This document shows, piece by piece, positions 1 through 7,347 of a DNA stretch of 14,108 nt. The translations under genes were made by a program, and so were the position numbers. The number at the start of each line of letters is the position of its first letter. The first letter of the stretch is position 1. The notes beneath the pieces are model-generated. The model saw only the letters and a program-made list of their open reading frames with translations, searched no databases and had not been told where the DNA came from. The DNA is from CAZIPZ01 sp964541075 (GTDB taxonomy: Bacteria > Acidobacteriota > Terriglobia > 20CM-2-55-15): assembly GCA_964541075.1 (NCBI GenBank), contig CAZIPZ010000100.1:1-14108 (forward strand), given 5' to 3'.

Positions 1-256
1 CTAGCGCCCACCGCATTCCAATATTTGAACCTGGGCCGAAGCCGAGATTGGAGCCCGATTGAAGGATTATGGCCTGAGGAAACTGTTTGCGCAGCTTGAT
101 CTCGGATCCATCAGACGATGCGTTATCAACCACGACAACGGAATAATTCTGATAGTCGAGGTTCTCCAGTGACTCGAGACAGCGCACGGAATCGTTACAG
201 CCATTCCAGTTGACGATGATGATCACGACTAGGGGTTCCGGTAATTTCACTGGCAT
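1..256 (-). CDS. Glycosyltransferase family 2, N-terminal part (runs off left edge)
   Basis: The 85 visible residues are the start of a GT-A-fold family 2 glycosyltransferase of the rhamnosyltransferase (WbbL-like) type, which transfers an activated sugar to a growing surface glycan at the cytoplasmic face of the membrane. Visible are a hydrophobic first strand ending in NWNG (residues 16-19), the nucleotide-binding strand VVVVDNASSDGS (40-51), and the NLGFGPGSNIGMR segment (70-82) that in this family follows the substrate-binding loop. The ATG at 254-256 is the first start after an in-frame stop two codons upstream. It lies 15 bases beyond the stop of the methyltransferase gene, so the two are probably co-transcribed. 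The catalytic DxD region and the rest of the protein lie outside the window. The acceptor and sugar cannot be inferred. Confidence 0.88.
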   Translation of the reverse strand, partial: MPVKLPEPLVVIIIVNWNGCNDSVRCLESLENLDYQNYSVVVVDNASSDGSEIKLRKQFPQAIILQSGSNLGFGPGSNIGMRWAL

Positions 257-271
257 ACTTCAAAAGGTCGG

Positions 272-1009
272 TCATTTGTGACAAACAGCGACGAAATACA
301 TGTATCGGTCTGGATCTTTCGCGGGGACGACCATGAACCTCTTCCTCATGCGACGAACGTAGAGGGTATGCCCAACAGCGCGGGAGGCGAGGGCTCCGGC
401 CAACATTGACCTCAACACTGAGGGCGGCCGACTGGCTGTGCCGGGGAGAACTTCGATCTGACCGTACACGTCAATGCGTTTGAATGAATCGGGAATCATC
501 TGCAGGAATTCTCGCTTTGTGAACTCCCGCACATGGAAGGGATTGGGGGCAAGCCCCTCTCGGTATACGGCTTTGTTCGGGGTTGACACGATCAAGAGTC
601 CTCCTGGATTCACGCATGCTGTTGCAGCCTCTAGGAATTCGCGAGGTTCGACGAGGTGTTCTATCGTTTCGAACGAGACGATAACGTCGAACGATTGTCC
701 CAAAGCGTGCAGGTCTCGCACATCCAGAAGCCTGTAACACACGTTGGGTGCGCACCAATCCGCATTTGCGATTTCCAGCGCCTGCGTGTCGTTATCCACT
801 CCAAGAACCCCCTTCGCCCCCTTGCCAAGCAGGAACGCGCCGTACCCGGATCCACACGCGCAATCGAGGACCGTCTTGCTGTTGGCGAAGTCGGCGGCGA
901 ACAAGTAACGGAAATAGTGCTCGAGATATGTTCCGTCAATCGGCCGCCCGCCTTTGCGAACGTCCAGCCGCTTCAGTTGTTCGTGCGGGAACTGTATACG
1001 ATTGCGCAT
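272..1009 (-). CDS. Class I SAM-dependent methyltransferase
   Basis: This is a Rossmann-fold methyltransferase of the Methyltransf_11/UbiE-like type, about 245 residues. Counting from the upstream TTG start at 1021, it shows the SAM-binding motif I VLDCACGSGYG (51-61), the acidic end of strand 2 in GVLGVDND (71-78), an LLDVRDL segment (98-104), the motif FDVIVSFETIEHL (111-123), and post-motif GGLLIVSTPN (140-149). PFHVREFTKREF (161-172) is typical of methyltransferases found in polysaccharide clusters. I chose the ATG at 1007-1009. A TTG four codons upstream (1021) is also open, and neither has a strong ribosome binding site. The gene precedes the glycosyltransferase by 15 bases on the same strand, so it probably modifies a sugar or the end of a surface glycan. 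The acceptor is not visible, and a role in small-molecule methylation is equally possible. Confidence 0.9.
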   Translation of the reverse strand: MRNRIQFPHEQLKRLDVRKGGRPIDGTYLEHYFRYLFAADFANSKTVLDCACGSGYGAFLLGKGAKGVLGVDNDTQALEIANADWCAPNVCYRLLDVRDLHALGQSFDVIVSFETIEHLVEPREFLEAATACVNPGGLLIVSTPNKAVYREGLAPNPFHVREFTKREFLQMIPDSFKRIDVYGQIEVLPGTASRPPSVLRSMLAGALASRAVGHTLYVRRMRKRFMVVPAKDPDRYMYFVAVCHK

Positions 1010-1125
1010 GTTAGACTGCAAATTCCGACGTTAAGTTATTGGCCGTCTGCTTGGCCATCTAAAACACGCAATCACGAAGCCGGCCAGTTTTGGTTGATTC
1101 CTCTCGTTTCGACTAGGACATTTGA

Positions 1126-3255
1126 TTGAAGCGCGATTCACGAACACACCAAACGCAGAAGCCATGGTCCGCGTTGCATGTGGCAGTTCTTGTGATTATC
1201 ACCGTTGCCGTCTATGCCAACAGCCTCCGCGGTGAATTTGTTTTTGACGATCAACATGTCGTCTTTCAGAACACCGCCCTGATGAACGTTCAAACGTTCA
1301 AAGATGTTTTGTCCATCGGCGCATCTGCGAGACAGTTGCTGCACTTCACTTACGCTCTGAACTACTACCTGGGTGCGACCGATACATTGGGTTATCACCT
1401 CTTCAATGTCTTGCTGCACGGAATCAACACCATTCTCGTGTACTTCATTATTCTCACGGCGACGGCGGTGGAGAACATTCCACAGCGAGGCTACGCCGCC
1501 GTTGCAGGCGCGGCGATTTTCGGCGTTCATACAGTGTTCACGGGAGCTGTCAGCTATATCGCCGGAAGGTCGTCGGTCCTCTGCGCAACGTTTTACTTTC
1601 TCGCAATTCTGCTCTTTCTCAAGGCGATCGGCGCGAGGCTCCCCGGCGCGCGCGCCGCGTATCTCTTTTTCGTGTGTGTCGCAGGACTGCTCGCCTGGTA
1701 CGCAAAGCAGGAGGCTATAGCTCTTCCGATTTTTCTGGCCGCGCTTTTGCTGTTCAAATACCAAGAGCGCCCATGGCGTTGGATCGGCGCAATTGCTGTG
1801 ATTCTAGCGGTAGCGTTGGTCTGGATTCGTCAGGACATCGCGATCATTTATTCCGCTTTGACCGACAATCGTGAGCAGGTCGCCGCCGGATTTGAGCCCG
1901 TGTTGTCGCCGTTTCCTTTCTTTCAAACATACGTTACCTCGATTGTCGCCTATTGCATCCCTCGGTTTGTGGCGCCGACGGGATTGAGCGCCGATCCGGA
2001 CATTCCCACAGTTCAGCACTGGTACAGTCTCGAGTTTCTGTTTGCAGTGACTGGCATAGCATTGCTCTTCTGCGCCATGTTCCGATTCCGCAAGAGTCAT
2101 CCCATGATGGTTCTCGGTCTGGCCGCGCTGATGATCTCTCCTATGAGCGCGTATGCCCTCATGCCGATGTCGGATGTGGTGCAAGAACACCGCCTCTATA
2201 TTCCAGGCTTGGGCATCGCCTTTCTTGCTGGGGCGCTCTTGAGCTGGATCAGTCGCAAGAATGCCCGTCTTCGATGGCCGGCATTGATAGCAGCAGTACT
2301 GGTTCTGAGCGTGATGACGATTCAGCGAAACGCGGTATGGGCGAGCAACGTTTCTTTGTGGTCGGACGCTGAAGCCAAAGCTGGCCAGAAGCCGCGTCCT
2401 CACTTCAATCTAGGACAAACCTACCAACTGCTCGGCCGCTTTGATGAGGCGATCAAGGAATACGAGCACGCCATTAGGTTGAAGCCTGATCTCCATGCGG
2501 CATACGCCAATCTTGGATCCATGTATCTCGATCGAAACGATCTCGGCAGGGCTGAACAGACTCTGTTAAGGGTGGTTGAACTTGCGCCCGCGCTCGATGA
2601 AGCATTTGTGAATCTTGGGGCTGTGTACATTCGGATGCAGCAGACAGACAAGGCGATTCAGGCGCTTGATCGCGCTCTTGCCATTAGGCCGGGGTCATAC
2701 ACGGCGCTTTTGAACAAAGGAGACGCGCTAATGCAAAAGGCGGATTTCAGGGGCGCCCTCAACAGCTATGAGTCGGCTCTGAGCCTTCGTCCGGATGTCC
2801 CGTTAATTCACCTTTCCGTGGCAAAAGCTCGAACCAAAGTCGGCGACTCGCGAACAGCGGAAGCGGAGTTTCGGACGCTCCTTGATGGACCTCTCGCCGC
2901 TGACGCATATCGGGGTCTCGGAGTGCTTCAATATGAAGCGGGGAGGCAGGAAAAGGCGATAGAGTATCTGAAGCAGGCGGTTTCCATCCGCCCGGCTTTT
3001 GCCGAAGCTCACAACGATCTTGCGATCCTATACCTCCAACAGCGGAAGCCCGACGACGCTATTCGCCATTTGAAAAGCACTCTCTTAGAACAGCCAACCT
3101 ATGCGCCTGCTGTTTTGAACCTCGCACTTGCATATCAATTCAAAGGAGACGTCGAATCCGCGCGCCAGGTGCTGCAGGACTATCTTCAGAGATACAGTGG
3201 TGTCAAGACGCAGGACGTGGCTCAGATCGAGCAACGCCTTCTCTCTTTGAGGTAA
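1126..3255 (+). CDS. Multi-pass membrane protein with C-terminal TPR repeats (TMTC-like, GT-C glycosyltransferase-like)
   Basis: The 709-residue protein has two halves. Residues 1-415 contain about nine to ten hydrophobic segments. YANSLRGEFVFDD (30-42) lies in the first periplasmic loop, and its acidic DD pair matches the catalytic-loop signature of GT-C enzymes and TMTC proteins. The motif EHRLYIPGLG (354-363) before a late membrane segment is also characteristic. Residues 424-694 form roughly eight TPR units, for example the one starting PHFNLGQTYQLLGRFDEAI (425-443). By family knowledge this suggests an inner-membrane glycosyltransferase using a lipid-linked sugar, with TPRs binding a protein partner; activity is inferred only. 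The start is TTG at 1126, directly after an in-frame TGA (1123-1125), with AGGA at 1115-1118 at suitable spacing; the first in-frame ATG would cut into the conserved loop. It diverges from the methyltransferase gene. Confidence 0.88.
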   Translation: MKRDSRTHQTQKPWSALHVAVLVIITVAVYANSLRGEFVFDDQHVVFQNTALMNVQTFKDVLSIGASARQLLHFTYALNYYLGATDTLGYHLFNVLLHGINTILVYFIILTATAVENIPQRGYAAVAGAAIFGVHTVFTGAVSYIAGRSSVLCATFYFLAILLFLKAIGARLPGARAAYLFFVCVAGLLAWYAKQEAIALPIFLAALLLFKYQERPWRWIGAIAVILAVALVWIRQDIAIIYSALTDNREQVAAGFEPVLSPFPFFQTYVTSIVAYCIPRFVAPTGLSADPDIPTVQHWYSLEFLFAVTGIALLFCAMFRFRKSHPMMVLGLAALMISPMSAYALMPMSDVVQEHRLYIPGLGIAFLAGALLSWISRKNARLRWPALIAAVLVLSVMTIQRNAVWASNVSLWSDAEAKAGQKPRPHFNLGQTYQLLGRFDEAIKEYEHAIRLKPDLHAAYANLGSMYLDRNDLGRAEQTLLRVVELAPALDEAFVNLGAVYIRMQQTDKAIQALDRALAIRPGSYTALLNKGDALMQKADFRGALNSYESALSLRPDVPLIHLSVAKARTKVGDSRTAEAEFRTLLDGPLAADAYRGLGVLQYEAGRQEKAIEYLKQAVSIRPAFAEAHNDLAILYLQQRKPDDAIRHLKSTLLEQPTYAPAVLNLALAYQFKGDVESARQVLQDYLQRYSGVKTQDVAQIEQRLLSLR

Positions 3256-3354
3256 TTCTGGCACGGCGCCTTTCGACGCGATTTCAACTAAAGTCCTCAG
3301 GAAATCCGCCGATAGGATCGAAATGTCGCTATCGCGCTTAGCTGCGGAAAAGGA

Positions 3355-3360
3355 TATAAT
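3355..3360 (+). promoter_or_regulatory. Candidate sigma70 -10 element upstream of the PEP-CTERM-like gene
   Basis: A perfect TATAAT lies 49 bases before the chosen ATG at 3410. No good -35 hexamer is seen at 16-18 bases upstream. The predicted transcript would begin near 3367 and include a small 5-bp hairpin (CGCCT 3372-3376 with AGGCG 3382-3386). Transcription from here would exclude the alternative ATG at 3323. Confidence 0.4.
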
Positions 3361-3398
3361 GTCTTCTGTAACGCCTAGGACAGGCGCCCGTGGTTCAT

Positions 3399-3404
3399 GG
3401 AGGA
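3399..3404 (+). promoter_or_regulatory. Ribosome binding site that decides the start at 3410
   Basis: GGAGGA ends five bases before the ATG at 3410. That ATG begins directly with a signal peptide, while the longer reading from 3323 would place 29 polar residues in front of it. Confidence 0.7.
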
Positions 3405-3409
3405 ACCCG

Positions 3410-4318
3410 ATGAAATCCCTTCTTGTTAGCTTGTTGTTAGCTGTCTTCTTATTCCTGATCTCACCCGTTGTCGTCCCCGCAGCCCCAATCTCGATTCAAT
3501 TGTCCGGAACGGCGAGTTTTTACGACGTTGCGTATTCAAATGTGAGCAGGCTGGAGATTAGCGGTACGAACACTGCGGCTTATCCCGATTACACTTCTGT
3601 TGAAGTTTTAGACGCTGGCTACGACGATCGATATCATTCCAGACGCCAGTGGGCGTCCATCAGCGCTGTTACCGCAAACCCAATCAATTGGAGCACCGCC
3701 TTCGTGAACATTACAGAATGGAGCGACGGCAATTCTGTCCTTGTACTGTCGTTTAGCAATCTTGGTTTGGGTGACTGCACTTCGGAACACCAGACCGCCA
3801 CCGATGCTTTACTGAGCACTTGTTCTTCGCCCGATGGTTCGACGATCAGCTATAACCGCTGGTCGGAAGAGTTCGGTTACTACGAGTACGCGTTCGACAG
3901 TTATGAATACACCGAGTATTGGAATGATGGTTCCGTGTTTACCTATTCGGATAACTCGCAGTGGGGTCCTCACCAGGATCTCTACGATCAGCACGGAGTG
4001 ATGATGCCCGCCGGATCGCAGTATGGATTCGACATCGAGATTCATGATGGGGAGACGACGTACCTGGCTTCAGCGCGAATGATCCTTCAACCCTCGGGCT
4101 GGGCAAACGGATATTCGTGGACCTGCGAAGACTTGACCGGGTCTGCTGGAGGCTATTGTTCCGAATCCTTGGAGACTAACTTCCAAAGATGGGGAAACGT
4201 GGCCTTTTCTCCTGGTTTCTCCATCCAAGAACTGAACCCGCCGACCGATGTACCCGAAACCGGTTCTCTAACCTTCCTGTGCGCCGGTCTGCTGTTTGCG
4301 CTCTTTTGGTTGGCCTAG
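3410..4318 (+). CDS. Secreted protein with PEP-CTERM-like C-terminal sorting signal
   Basis: This is a 302-residue exported protein of unknown function. It begins with a signal peptide: MKS, a long hydrophobic core, then a likely cleavage near VPAA (residues 22-25). The mature part is rich in Tyr, Ser, Asp, Asn and Trp and looks like a beta-rich surface protein; it has two Cys pairs (near 123/138 and 237/247). The last 22 residues begin VPETG (281-285) and continue as a hydrophobic segment to the end. This resembles a PEP-CTERM signal, which in families with an exosortase directs cleavage and surface or matrix attachment. The match is imperfect: the motif reads PET rather than PEP, and no basic residues follow the membrane segment before the stop. 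No exosortase is in the window. The start at 3410 rests on the strong ribosome binding site and the signal peptide; a start at 3323 is less likely. The gene is convergent with the UPF0314 gene. Confidence 0.8.
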   Translation: MKSLLVSLLLAVFLFLISPVVVPAAPISIQLSGTASFYDVAYSNVSRLEISGTNTAAYPDYTSVEVLDAGYDDRYHSRRQWASISAVTANPINWSTAFVNITEWSDGNSVLVLSFSNLGLGDCTSEHQTATDALLSTCSSPDGSTISYNRWSEEFGYYEYAFDSYEYTEYWNDGSVFTYSDNSQWGPHQDLYDQHGVMMPAGSQYGFDIEIHDGETTYLASARMILQPSGWANGYSWTCEDLTGSAGGYCSESLETNFQRWGNVAFSPGFSIQELNPPTDVPETGSLTFLCAGLLFALFWLA

Positions 4319-4478
4319 CGCTGATTCGCCCTATAAACAAATTTCAAGCCGGACCACACTTCGTCGACTGCGCAAACTTGATATCGACCCATTCTTTAGA
4401 CCGATCCCACGGACCACTTCTCGCCGAGATGGTCGCAACGTTCGCCTTTGTTTGGCCTTCCGTCATAGGCCATAGTCG

Positions 4479-5042
4479 TCATCGCAACTGCCATTGCTTG
4501 ATAATGTCCAATGGAAAGATCAGCATCACAAGGTTCACAGCAAGACTGTCCCGGATCGCAAACAGCAGCATCGCGTCGAGAACGATCATCGCGACCGAAG
4601 TGACGCGCGGCGGCAACCGGTGCGCCAGCCAGAAACCGAACATCATTGCGAGAATATCGCCCATCGAGTTGAAAATGCTGTCGCCATAATAGTCCAGAGA
4701 GATCGTCGCTTCGCGATACCGATTGATCACAAAATCCGTGTTTTCGAAGATTTCCCACATGGATTCCAGCCCCACCGCCATCAAAAACAGAGCCGCCACA
4801 TGAAGTCGTTTGCCTAAGCAAAACCAAAGCGATGCGTAGAGCAAGGCGCCGTGAATGATATGCGTGAATGTGTAGGGATCGGTGAATTGCTGCGACTGCT
4901 GGTTGCTATAAATATCCGAAGACCACAGACGAATGAGCCCGCATTTGCAGAAAGGAATTCGGCCCATCGCGACGAGCGCCAGTGCTGCGGCCGACATGAT
5001 TGCTACAGAAAGGAGGACCGTCTTTTTTTGCGAACTCGACAT
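4479..5042 (-). CDS. UPF0314 / DUF2585 family integral membrane protein
   Basis: At 187 residues this has the usual length and conserved pattern of the UPF0314 (DUF2585) family, whose function is unknown. Recognisable blocks are GRIPFCKCGLIRLW (27-40), the YTFTHIIHG segment (57-65), the WEIFENTDFVINRYR segment (96-110), the TISLDYYGDSIFNSMGD block (113-129), and IRDSLAVNLVMLIFPLDIIKQW near the end (163-184). Hydrophobic stretches suggest four to five membrane segments: residues 8-27, 60-77, 82-98, 126-141 and 145-163. Conserved His, Glu, Asn, Arg and Asp residues within or beside the membrane are unusual for a purely structural protein and hint at an enzyme, but no reaction is established to my knowledge. 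The ATG at 5040-5042 follows immediately after a TAG in another frame (5043-5045). The ribosome binding site is weak. From memory the family is best known in Alphaproteobacteria. Confidence 0.9.
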   Translation of the reverse strand: MSSSQKKTVLLSVAIMSAAALALVAMGRIPFCKCGLIRLWSSDIYSNQQSQQFTDPYTFTHIIHGALLYASLWFCLGKRLHVAALFLMAVGLESMWEIFENTDFVINRYREATISLDYYGDSIFNSMGDILAMMFGFWLAHRLPPRVTSVAMIVLDAMLLFAIRDSLAVNLVMLIFPLDIIKQWQLR

Positions 5043-5352
5043 CTACATTACTCTGGATGGTGAAAATGAAACGCCGGCCTTTTCAACAGCATTCAGGAAC
5101 GGATCGGCATCATGGAATCTGAAACGATAAGAGCGGCTCCGGCCGTCCTGAACGTTTTCCCGGTTCCATCTTTGCCACACTGACGAATAACAGGTCAAGC
5201 CGCTTGCGGTTGGTTGTCCCATACAGCGTCGCCGCCCGAGATAATGCGGTCGAAGGGCGGTTGTCGATAGAAGGATTGATTGCTCCTGATGGTGGATCCA
5301 TCGAGGCGCATGCCGCAAAGAAACTGTTGCCGGGTTAGCAAGCCTCGCGAGT
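5043..5352. other. 310-base gap with no convincing gene; partial open frames on the minus strand
   Basis: No frame here gives a gene I can defend. On the minus strand one frame is open over 5195-5356: it starts at a GTG that overlaps the TGA of the TonB receptor gene and gives 53 residues including FDRIISGGDAVWDNQP. A second minus frame is open over 5043-5318, and only its last third (such as SYRFRFHDADPFLNAVEKAG) looks protein-like; its stop abuts the ATG of the UPF0314 gene. The protein-like stretches lie in different frames. This could mean a decayed small gene broken by frameshifts, or chance. No terminator or clear promoter was seen. Confidence 0.3.
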
Positions 5353-7347
5353 TCACCAACGCCAAGTCATCTGGCCCCGGACGTGGCGTTGGATTTCAAC
5401 GCCTCCCGAGAACTCAGGATGCTGGGGGTCAAAAAGATTTCTTCCTACGATGGACAGCTCCAAAGGGGCTTTGGGACGCCATGCCAGCCGCAAATCGACG
5501 GTAGTGTATGGGGGTATCGCGGGCGCCGGAAGGGAAGACACATAACGGAACATGGCGTCGAGTTCCAATTTCGCGGGAAGATCCATCGAGGACTTGAATC
5601 CTGACTGATGGCGAGGGCTGTTTCCTTCGCCCAGACGCTCTTGCGATGCATCCGAACCAAGATGGTCCGGAGTTAACCGGACGCTCAAGAACGAATAGAA
5701 CCCTGTCCACCGCCATCTCTCCGTCAATCGCACGTCTGCAGTAAGTTCCAATCCGTAGCTGTTGCCGTGAAGGCCGTTAGCCCAATTGGCTGGCAGGATC
5801 GCATGATTCGGCGGTGGATTACTTTCAAAGAATGCCGGCTTGAGTTCGGTGCTGAGCAGGTCGTCGTGTTGATTGAGAAAGGCCGAAGCCGTCAGGAAAA
5901 GACGATTTGCAGGGCGGGTGCGGTAGCCGGCTTCGTATGCAATCAATTTTTCCGAGTCGAATTCCCGATTCGGCACAATTCGGAGGAACGCTGCGACCGG
6001 CAGGGTCGGGGCGGCTATCTGGCTGGTCAGTTCTAGATCATGTTCGAGCCGCGACGGAGTACGCACGGCCCGGGACACCGAGAAAACCATAGCATGATCC
6101 GCCGAAAAGGCGTACACAACCCTGGCGCTGGGCTGTACTCCAAGTCCGGAGTATCCGTTGTGTTCGAACTTCGATCCCAATGTCACACGAACCCGCTCCG
6201 TCGCCAGCCTCAGCTCATCTTGAGCAAAGAAGCTGAACAAGTGATCAGTTCGATTCGCGGGAATGAAACGCACAGCGGGCACAGAATCGGTTCTTCCGGA
6301 ACTGGCACGGTAACCAACGCCCCATACAATCCGCTGTGAGTCAGTCAAGCCGAGCGTGTGCTGAAAGTCGGTGTCGAAGGTGTCTCGGTTTTCGCGAAAA
6401 GTCACTTCTTTGCGATTCGTCCTGTCGTAATACAGTTGAAGCTTGAAATCCGAGGTGCGTCCAACAGGTCCCTGCCAGCGCCCCACGATATTCCCTCCGG
6501 AGACATCAGAATCATTAACAATACGCTGAGTAAATGGGGCGCCATACGTCGTAAGCGTCGTGAATTGACCAATGGCGCCCGTGTAGAAGTCGCCGCTAAA
6601 CGTGAGCGTTCGGTTTGACGCGGATGTCCAGTCTGTCCGGAATCCCAAACGGCCCATTCGCCAATCGTCGTAATTATTCCCGTCGTGGTGAAATGCGGCG
6701 TCGCGATTGAAGAACTTCCCATACCCACGGTAGTGGAAGCTGTGCCCGATTTTCCCCCCATAGCGGACGGATCCGAATTCCTGTTCCATAGTCCCGCCGC
6801 CCACTTTGAGCACGCCGCCCTGCGTGTTCGCTGCGCTTTTTGTAATGATGTTAACAATGCCGTTAACGGCATTGGATCCCCATAACGTTCCGCCGGGACC
6901 TCGAATGATTTCGATTCGATCGATATCATCGAGAAGAGTGTCTTGAAGCTCCCAGTACGTTCCGGCAAATAACGGTGAGTAGACGGCGCGGCCGTCGATC
7001 ATCACCAACATCGATCGGGACAGACGCTCAGTGAAGCCGCGTATGCCGACCGCCCACTTGTTCGAATCGATCCGGGCAACCTGCATGCCCGGAACGAGAC
7101 GAAGAATTTCGGGGATGCTTTGTGCGCCGGAGCGGCGAATCTCGTCCTCCGTGATGACATGGACTGCGGCCGGGACCATGGTGCGCGTCTCCGGAGTCCG
7201 CGACACCGTCGTGACTTCAATATTCACGAGATCTTCCATACTCAACGCGCGAAGGACATCCTGCGCCCATCCCACTCGGGCGGTGATAAGCAAAAGAAGA
7301 CTCGTAACTACAAACGTGTTCCTCACAGCCTTGTCCTTATTGCGCAC
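5353..7347 (-). CDS. TonB-dependent outer-membrane receptor
   Basis: The 664-residue protein is a plug-plus-barrel receptor that imports a ligand across the outer membrane using TonB energy. It has a signal peptide (hydrophobic core about 11-25, cleavage after GWA near 28), then the conserved start SMEDLVNIEVTTVSR (36-50). The plug domain covers about 55-170, with VITEDEIRRSGA (64-75), IPEILRLVPGMQVARI (78-93), GIRGF (101-105), VMIDGRAVYSPLFAG (115-129) and IRGPGGTLWGSNAVNG (148-163). The rest is a beta-barrel ending in an aromatic C-terminus (MTWRW). The ligand is not evident. The GTG at 7345-7347 overlaps the kinase stop by 11 bases and has AGAAGG upstream. A second GTG at 7326, also with an AAGGA upstream, would give the same signal peptide and cannot be excluded. 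It is the last gene of the YfiR-kinase-receptor operon. Confidence 0.94.
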   Translation of the reverse strand: MRNKDKAVRNTFVVTSLLLLITARVGWAQDVLRALSMEDLVNIEVTTVSRTPETRTMVPAAVHVITEDEIRRSGAQSIPEILRLVPGMQVARIDSNKWAVGIRGFTERLSRSMLVMIDGRAVYSPLFAGTYWELQDTLLDDIDRIEIIRGPGGTLWGSNAVNGIVNIITKSAANTQGGVLKVGGGTMEQEFGSVRYGGKIGHSFHYRGYGKFFNRDAAFHHDGNNYDDWRMGRLGFRTDWTSASNRTLTFSGDFYTGAIGQFTTLTTYGAPFTQRIVNDSDVSGGNIVGRWQGPVGRTSDFKLQLYYDRTNRKEVTFRENRDTFDTDFQHTLGLTDSQRIVWGVGYRASSGRTDSVPAVRFIPANRTDHLFSFFAQDELRLATERVRVTLGSKFEHNGYSGLGVQPSARVVYAFSADHAMVFSVSRAVRTPSRLEHDLELTSQIAAPTLPVAAFLRIVPNREFDSEKLIAYEAGYRTRPANRLFLTASAFLNQHDDLLSTELKPAFFESNPPPNHAILPANWANGLHGNSYGLELTADVRLTERWRWTGFYSFLSVRLTPDHLGSDASQERLGEGNSPRHQSGFKSSMDLPAKLELDAMFRYVSSLPAPAIPPYTTVDLRLAWRPKAPLELSIVGRNLFDPQHPEFSGGVEIQRHVRGQMTWRW

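Noticed and set aside
656..1129. Plus-strand open frame of 157 codons opposite the methyltransferase gene
   Set aside because: The minus-strand reading has full SAM-methyltransferase motifs; the plus-strand product is Arg/Ser-rich and featureless.
4453..4472. Small hairpin TGGCCT/AGGCCA between the convergent genes
   Set aside because: Six base pairs with an eight-base loop and no T-run on either strand; not enough to call a terminator.
4189..4689. Plus-strand open frame of 166 codons spanning the end of the PEP-CTERM-like gene and the end of the UPF0314 gene
   Set aside because: It overlaps two convincing genes in other frames. Only its LVGLALIR stretch was kept, as evidence for a possible frameshift in the sorting tail.
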